Shown: positions 5,703 through 9,599 of the stretch, piece by piece
Position numbering within the stretch: the first letter of the stretch is position 1
How the letters are laid out: each line of letters begins with the position of its first letter
Assembly: GCA_035258565.1 (NCBI GenBank)
Contig: DATFXF010000359.1
Location: forward strand, 1-9,599
DNA length: 9,599 nucleotides
Source: DATFXF01 sp035258565
GTDB lineage: Bacteria > Acidobacteriota > Terriglobia > Acidiferrales > UBA7541
Reading direction: 5' to 3'
The notes under the pieces: model-generated
Told to the model about the DNA's origin: nothing
Databases searched by the model: none
Seen by the model: only the letters and a program-made list of their open reading frames with translations
Made by a program: the position numbers and the translations under genes

Positions 5703-6623
5703 ATGAAAAGCGATCGCATAATCTTGCTTCTGCTGTTGGCTACGGCCACTCTCGGCGCTCAAGAGAAATCCGCGACACGGTCCAAGAGGGAAACCACCGC
5801 CCTGCCGACGCCGGCCTCCTCCCACCCGGGCTCCATCAAGGAGAACCTCGAGGCTTATCTGCGCAGACTGTATGCCTGGGATTCGTCGTTCCTGGTCAAG
5901 ATAGCCCCGCTCAAGGATGCCCCTGTGCCGGGATTCTATGAAGCTACGGTGGAAGTCACCAAGGGCGAGCAGTCGGACTCCGCGGTTGTCTATGTCAGCA
6001 AGGATGGCCGGTATTTACTGCGCGGGGATATGCAAGATATGAGCGCGGATCCCTTGGCTATCATCCGATCCAAGATGCGCCTGGAGAACAGTCCCTCGCG
6101 TGGTCCGGCAAACGCACGCGTGGTCGTGGTCGAGTACGCCGACTTCCAGTGCCCTACATGCCGCCAACTCCACGAGAACCTACAACTCATCGTTCCCAAC
6201 TATCCGCAGGTCCGCTTCATCTTCAAGGATTTCCCGCTGACTCAGATTCACCCCTGGGCCAGGACCGCCGCCCTGGCCGGCCGCTGCGCCTACCTGCAAA
6301 AGCCGGACTCGTTTTGGAAGATGTACGACCTAATCTTCGACAGTCAGCAGATCATCTCCCCTGAGAACGCCTGGCAAAAAATGCTCGACTTTGCGACCCA
6401 GGTTGGGCTCGACCCCGATGCCTTCCGCGCCTGCGAGGCCGGCTCACAAGCCGCGGCAGACGTCGAGGCCAGCGTCAAGGAGGGCCAAGCGCTCAAGATC
6501 GCCAACACCCCCACGGTGTTCGTGAACGGTCGCCGTTTGATCGGAGCCGATCGAGCACCGCTCGAGCAATATATCCAATACGAGCTCAACTCCCAGCCGT
6601 CGGCGGTCCGCACCCAGCGTTGA
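5703..6623 (+). CDS. Secreted DsbA-like thiol-disulfide oxidoreductase
   Basis: This 306-residue protein is predicted to be exported and to form or rearrange disulfides outside the cytoplasm. A signal peptide covers residues 1 to about 20 (hydrophobic IILLLLLATATLGA, then a likely cleavage near AQ-EK). A linker and an alpha/beta N-terminal domain (about 43-125) precede a DsbA/Thioredoxin_4-type domain (about 130-295). That domain has the active site C150-P-T-C153 after VVVEYADFQ and the cis-proline P270 in ANTPTVFVNG. C195 and C244 form a possible second disulfide. I chose the ATG at 5703 rather than the in-frame one at 5664, which overlaps nadE, because GGTGATC lies at 5691-5697 and the signal peptide starts here. 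It follows nadE by 16 nt. Confidence 0.9.
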   Translation: MKSDRIILLLLLATATLGAQEKSATRSKRETTALPTPASSHPGSIKENLEAYLRRLYAWDSSFLVKIAPLKDAPVPGFYEATVEVTKGEQSDSAVVYVSKDGRYLLRGDMQDMSADPLAIIRSKMRLENSPSRGPANARVVVVEYADFQCPTCRQLHENLQLIVPNYPQVRFIFKDFPLTQIHPWARTAALAGRCAYLQKPDSFWKMYDLIFDSQQIISPENAWQKMLDFATQVGLDPDAFRACEAGSQAAADVEASVKEGQALKIANTPTVFVNGRRLIGADRAPLEQYIQYELNSQPSAVRTQR

Positions 6624-6640
6624 AGTATCTACACTTCTCT

Positions 6641-6661
6641 GGCACTTCTCCGGGGAGTGCC
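6641..6661 (+). terminator. Hairpin after the nadE-oxidoreductase unit (possible weak terminator)
   Basis: GGCACT (6641-6646) pairs with AGTGCC (6656-6661), and three further pairs including G-U wobble give about 9 bp. It is 17 nt after the stop codon. No T-run follows, so termination would be inefficient or Rho-dependent. GGCACTTC (6641-6648) could instead pair with GAAGTGCC (6673-6680). Confidence 0.35.
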
Positions 6662-6926
6662 TGCTGAAAAGGGAAGTGCCCCTTCCGGCTTCCGGGCCCC
6701 ACCCCAAGTCCCGCCTTTTCAGCCCCTCTCCTTAATTAACATAATACATCTTATCGGACGCATGCCCTAAGGCCACTGCGCTCAAGGGCTTGCGGGTTAG
6801 GCCCGCACGCGGGGCACAGTCTCTGGGCTCTGGGCTCCGTCAGATGGGGGCCATGGAAGGGACTGTGAGAGGAAGTGTGCCTGTGGTGCGCAGATCTACA
6901 AGGCCGGCCTGCTCGGCAGGCCCAGC
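6662..6926. other. Geneless, inverted-repeat-rich interval
   Basis: I see no convincing coding sequence between the oxidoreductase gene and the small secreted protein gene. The interval holds an AT-rich patch (6733-6756) that stands out in GC-rich surroundings. It also holds a 6-bp hairpin, TGCGGG/CCCGCA (6791-6807), a 10-bp imperfect pairing of 6815-6824 with 6858-6867, a short tandem repeat of CTCTGGG (6821-6834), and a strong hairpin at 6906-6922. It may contain a structured RNA or simply the 3' ends of two convergent transcripts. Confidence 0.4.
6906..6922 (-). terminator. GC-rich hairpin just after the small secreted protein gene
   Basis: GGCCTGC (6906-6912) and GCAGGCC (6916-6922) form a perfect 7-bp stem with a 3-nt loop, 4 nt beyond the minus-strand stop codon. 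The position fits a terminator. Read in the minus direction the stem is followed by GGCCTTGTAG, which is not a proper T-run, so the call is tentative. Confidence 0.45.
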
Positions 6927-7217
6927 CTAGCGAAGGTCGTGGTCTCGGTGGCGGTCGCGGCCACGGTCGCGGTCGTAGCGCCCGCCACACTTCTCGCGCG
7001 CCGCTTCGAGTTGCCGGCGACGCTTCGCTGCCTGGCGGCTGTACTCTCCGTGACGCTCCACCTCATGTCGGAGGTTCGCCTCGGCCTTGCGGACGCGCTG
7101 GGCACAATTGTTATCCCGGTCGCGCGCGTGGGTGGGGGCGGCACCGCCAAGCAGCGCAAAGCCGCTCAGCGCGGCTGCGAGCAGTATGGACTTCCCAAGC
7201 CTGTCTTTATCGAACAT
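6927..7217 (-). CDS. Small secreted protein, Arg/Asp/His-rich tail
   Basis: This 96-residue protein of unknown function has a clear signal peptide: basic MFDKDRLGKS, hydrophobic ILLAAALSGFALLGG and likely cleavage after THA near residue 31. The mature part is about 65 residues, highly charged and predicted helical (residues 36-76), with two cysteines, C38 and C77, that could form one disulfide bracketing the helix. The last 16 residues are a repetitive Asp/Arg/His tail encoded by short CGNGAC-like repeats. Similar short proteins with a paired-cysteine helix and a DRDH-rich tail are, from memory, common among Acidobacteriota. A good SD, GGGAGAGG (7230-7223), precedes the ATG and supports translation. 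A role such as metal binding or envelope stress would be speculation. Confidence 0.75.
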   Translation of the reverse strand: MFDKDRLGKSILLAAALSGFALLGGAAPTHARDRDNNCAQRVRKAEANLRHEVERHGEYSRQAAKRRRQLEAAREKCGGRYDRDRGRDRHRDHDLR

Positions 7218-7315
7218 GTGTACCTCTCCCGGGCAATGGCCTCGGCCGGTCGTTCAAGGCGGGCGCGAGCCTCAAATGCCCTACCAACACCGATGGTAAG
7301 GTCAAGCGCGGGGGT

Positions 7316-7363
7316 TGTATACCCTAGAACGAGTCCTCGGGCGCACTCCTCGCAATGACAAAA
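7316..7363 (-). repeat. Possible degenerate dispersed repeat of the TGTCATTnCGAG type
   Basis: Read on the minus strand, the segment starts TTTGTCATTGCGAGGAG and continues with CGCCCGAGGACTCG. This resembles the TGTCATTCCGAG...CGAGGAATC intergenic elements scattered in many acidobacterial and other genomes. ACTCCTCG/AGTCCTCG also occurs twice here as a direct repeat. Only one copy is in this window, so repetition cannot be shown. It lies in the gap between the two envelope genes. Confidence 0.35.
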
Positions 7364-7449
7364 GGACATGGTTCCCTCGGTTGTGTTAGGGGCATGCGCG
7401 GAGCCCTGCGGTTGCGAGAAGTCAAGAGCCAACAGGGGGCCAAGGGGCG

Positions 7450-8157
7450 CTACGACACCCGCAGCTCCTGCTCCAAGCGGAAGCGGAGAACGCTTTCGGG
7501 CGGGAGCTTGATATCGCGCTTGCCGGTAGCAGCCGCGCCTGTGGTGCCGGCGATGGCGCCGATGGCGCTGCCAATCGCGGCGCCCTTGCCGCCGCCCGCC
7601 GCCGCGCCAATCGCCGCGCCGGCGCCCGCTCCACCACCGATCAGCAAGACGTCGCGCTTGGTCTTGCTTCCTTCCTCCTGCGAGACATTCGACGTAACGA
7701 TCGAGTAGCGCCGACCGTGCACGGTCACGCTCGTAAGCGTCACCGAAAGTTCCGCTCGCTTGGACAGGCGTCCAGACGGCACTGCGGTGACTACCTTACC
7801 GCTGACGTCCGTGCCCTTAGGGATTACTTCCCTGCCGTCCACGATGACGGGGCCTTCGAGCGTGCCTTCCCAGGTTTGGCCGGGCTGGCTTTCGCTCGAG
7901 CTGAGGTTGGTGATCGTGCGCACGTCAAACTCGGTACCCGCCGGGATGATTACCGCCTTGCGCGCGACTTCGCCGGCACTCGAGGGGCGCGCGGTATGCC
8001 GCGCGGTCCGCGGGGCCTCCCTCGTCGCCGGACCCGGTTCAGACGCAGCGGGCGCCGGCTGGTTCGAACTGGCGGTCTGATCTTCCTTCTTCGAGCAGCC
8101 ACCCAGCACTAGCAGCAGTGCTGTCAGAAGCATTACGGGTGTCGCATGCCTTTTCAT
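7450..8157 (-). CDS. Glycine-zipper lipoprotein
   Basis: This 235-residue protein is a predicted lipoprotein of unknown function. The signal sequence ends in the lipobox LGGC with lipidated C21. The next residues (SKKED) have no Asp at +2, so outer-membrane sorting is likely if the organism is Gram-negative. A disordered Ala/Pro/Ser-rich linker (about 25-65) is followed by a beta-rich domain (68-160). Next comes a glycine-zipper stretch (about 173-212, GGGAGAGAAIGAAAGGG type) of the kind that inserts in or packs against membranes, and a final strand, LRFRLEQELRV. The ATG at 8157 is chosen over the longer open frame beginning at 8223 because GGAGAGG (8167-8161) precedes it and the signal peptide starts there. 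The kinase gene is divergent from it. Confidence 0.85.
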   Translation of the reverse strand: MKRHATPVMLLTALLLVLGGCSKKEDQTASSNQPAPAASEPGPATREAPRTARHTARPSSAGEVARKAVIIPAGTEFDVRTITNLSSSESQPGQTWEGTLEGPVIVDGREVIPKGTDVSGKVVTAVPSGRLSKRAELSVTLTSVTVHGRRYSIVTSNVSQEEGSKTKRDVLLIGGGAGAGAAIGAAAGGGKGAAIGSAIGAIAGTTGAAATGKRDIKLPPESVLRFRLEQELRVS

Positions 8158-8225
8158 CGTCCTCTCCTTCTCCGAGCCTTGCTCGCGTGTGCCGCACCCC
8201 TTGCGCGCAACCCCACCACACATTC

Positions 8226-8268
8226 ATTGTACGCTCCTGGCCACTCGGAAGTAATGCCTTAGGCGTTA
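8226..8268 (-). promoter_or_regulatory. Lipoprotein promoter -10 box and overlapping palindrome
   Basis: TACAAT (minus 8231-8226) is a good -10 box about 70 nt before the ATG at 8157. The expected -35 area (about 8249-8254) shows no good match but overlaps a palindrome, TAATGCCTTAGGCGTTA (8252-8268), with 7-bp arms (one G-T pair) around TTA. This arrangement suits a regulator-dependent promoter. Confidence 0.4.
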
Positions 8269-8431
8269 TCCGCTCGGTGGCGCCGCCCCGCGGAAGCGTG
8301 GCCCGGTGAGGGACTTCAATCACACGGCGGAGATTTCCTCCTCCGCTCAGGACAAGCCTCGGGCCACGGCAAACGCCTGGGAACACGGGCCGGATGCGGG
8401 CCGTGTGTAGCACGCGGTTCGGAAATGAGGC

Positions 8432-8460
8432 TTGAAGTGCCGCAGCTTTGGCGACATAAT
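8432..8460 (+). promoter_or_regulatory. Promoter of the zinc-ribbon kinase gene
   Basis: TTGAAG (8432-8437) and CATAAT (8455-8460) are separated by exactly 17 bp, with 4 and 5 matches to the sigma-70 consensus. Transcription would start near 8467, giving a leader of about 40 nt before the ATG at 8508. Confidence 0.55.
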
Positions 8461-8507
8461 CCGTTCGTTTCGCACCCGCCATGGTGGTCTCGGGGCGCGC
8501 TCACAGG

Positions 8508-9599
8508 ATGAAGTGTTCCTATTGCTTGGCTGTAAATCCCGATGGCGCGCAGTCTTGCGCGGCCTGTGGGCATTCCTTCGTCCCCGCCCGAGATGACGAA
8601 ACCATCGCCTCGCAGGACAGCCACAAAGGCACGTCTCGGCAGAGCATAAGCACGCCCGCGAACGATCCCGCCCCAACGGTCGCCGGTTCGCGCCTCCGAG
8701 TAGATCCTGTCCGAAACCTGGCCGCGCAGCGCACGGTAACCGACGCCGCGGTGATCACACCTCCGCCGACGCCTACATCTTCCGGCTCAGTGCCCCCCTC
8801 GGGCCCCGACTTCTCGAGCGGCGGGGGCATCAGCTTCACCCTGGAGCCCGGCGCGGACTTCGGCCCGCGCTACCGTATCGAATCGCGCCTCGGCGAAGGC
8901 GGCATGGGCGTGGTGTACAAGGCCTACGACAAGGAGCTGGACCGCACCGTGGCGATTAAGCTGCTGCGCGTGGGCGTGGCCGCCGAGCCGGGCGCGATGG
9001 CGCGGTTCAAGCAAGAGCTACTGCTGGCCAGTAAGGTTTCTCACAAAAACATCATGCGCATCCACGACCTCGGCGATGTGGGCGGGATCAAGTTCATCTC
9101 CATGGCCTTTATCGAGGGCGAGGATCTGCACGCCGATCTCAAGCGCGAGGGCAAGCTCCCCGTCGAGCGCCTGGTGAAGATCGCAAGACAACTCTTGGCC
9201 GCGCTCGATGCCGCGCACGCGGAAGGTGTCGTGCACCGCGACCTGAAGCCGCAGAACGTTCTTCTCGACAAGAACGACAACGTGTACATCTCTGATTTCG
9301 GCTTAGCCAAATCGGTCGAGGCCACCGCCGCCGGCATGACGCGCAGCGGTGAATTCCTCGGCACGCCGAAATACATGTCGCCCGAGCAGGTGGAGGCGCA
9401 GCCGGTGGATCACCGCAGCGACCTCTACTCCCTGGGGCTGATACTTTACGAGATGGCCACCGGCCAGGCCCCATTCACCGGCGACTCCACGCTCCAGGTG
9501 ATGTACCAGCGCGTCAAGCAAAAGCCGAAGAACGTCAAGGCTGTCAATCCCGAACTTCCCGATTACCTGACGCGCGTCATCATGCGCTGTCTCGAAAAA
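8508..9599 (+). CDS. Serine/threonine protein kinase with N-terminal zinc ribbon (C-terminus beyond window)
   Basis: The frame is open for 364 codons to the window end, so the protein is incomplete at its C-terminus. It begins with a zinc ribbon (C3-x2-C6 and C17-x2-C20), followed by a low-complexity Ser/Thr/Pro-rich linker (about 25-115) and a PknB-like kinase domain from about residue 122. Seen in order are the P-loop GEGGMG (129-134), ATP-anchoring K151 in VAIK, catalytic HRDLKPQN (243-250), DFG (263-265) and an activation segment ending GTPKYMSPEQ. All catalytic residues are present, so it should be active. The start is uncertain. The ATG at 8508 begins directly at the ribbon but has only AGG touching it, and an in-frame ATG at 8481 also lacks an SD. 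It probably acts in environmental or developmental signalling. Any C-terminal sensor or TPR/beta-propeller domain lies outside the window. Confidence 0.93.
   Translation, partial: MKCSYCLAVNPDGAQSCAACGHSFVPARDDETIASQDSHKGTSRQSISTPANDPAPTVAGSRLRVDPVRNLAAQRTVTDAAVITPPPTPTSSGSVPPSGPDFSSGGGISFTLEPGADFGPRYRIESRLGEGGMGVVYKAYDKELDRTVAIKLLRVGVAAEPGAMARFKQELLLASKVSHKNIMRIHDLGDVGGIKFISMAFIEGEDLHADLKREGKLPVERLVKIARQLLAALDAAHAEGVVHRDLKPQNVLLDKNDNVYISDFGLAKSVEATAAGMTRSGEFLGTPKYMSPEQVEAQPVDHRSDLYSLGLILYEMATGQAPFTGDSTLQVMYQRVKQKPKNVKAVNPELPDYLTRVIMRCLEK

Noticed and set aside
6940..6980. Short GGTCGC-type repeats considered as a CRISPR or minisatellite
   Set aside because: The units are about 6 bp without spacers and simply encode the Asp/Arg/His tail of the small secreted protein.
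8316..8839. Minus-strand open frames of about 100 codons opposite the kinase start
   Set aside because: The plus-strand frame carries the zinc ribbon and an unbroken kinase domain. The antisense frames have no motifs.

Overview
The window is a GC-rich (roughly 60%) bacterial chromosomal segment with housekeeping and cell-envelope genes on both strands. The gene types point to an environmental Acidobacteriota-like bacterium: a serine/threonine kinase with an N-terminal zinc ribbon, a single-chain glutamine-dependent NAD synthetase, secreted thioredoxin-fold and small Arg/Asp/His-rich proteins, and a possible dispersed repeat of the 'TGTCATTnCGAG' type. This assignment is an inference from gene content. 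There is no rRNA, tRNA, CRISPR array, insertion sequence or phage gene that I can support.

Layout. Positions 64-441 (minus) encode a small two-cluster [4Fe-4S] ferredoxin. Positions 576-1571 (minus) encode an NAD-type isocitrate/isopropylmalate dehydrogenase family enzyme. The two genes are separated by about 134 bp that contain a separate ferredoxin promoter. Divergent from the dehydrogenase is an ErpA/IscA-type A-type carrier (1751-2074, plus), which has an extended -10 promoter and a textbook intrinsic terminator. A YciI-family protein (2262-2546, minus) follows. It diverges from a TehB-like SAM methyltransferase (2832-3419, plus), whose stop codon overlaps that of a convergent TPR protein (3416-3910, minus). 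On the plus strand, nadE (4049-5686) and a secreted DsbA-like thiol oxidoreductase (5703-6623) form a tight pair. A geneless, hairpin-rich 300-bp gap is followed by two minus-strand envelope genes: a small secreted protein (6927-7217) and a glycine-zipper lipoprotein (7450-8157). A zinc-ribbon Ser/Thr kinase (8508 to the window end, plus) runs off the edge.

How it fits together. The left third has a redox and iron-sulfur theme: ferredoxin, NAD-linked dehydrogenase and Fe-S carrier. The middle supplies NAD, the cofactor of that dehydrogenase. The right third is envelope and signalling. These are thematic links only; apart from the nadE/thiol oxidoreductase pair I see no multi-gene operon.

I found no clearly new multi-gene system. 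The most useful leads are regulatory: a 12-bp hairpin immediately upstream of the yciI ribosome-binding site, two genes whose -10 boxes lie exactly 11 nt from their start codons (near-leaderless transcripts), direct repeats in front of the Fe-S carrier promoter, a palindrome at the lipoprotein promoter, and a structured 300-bp gap at 6624-6926.
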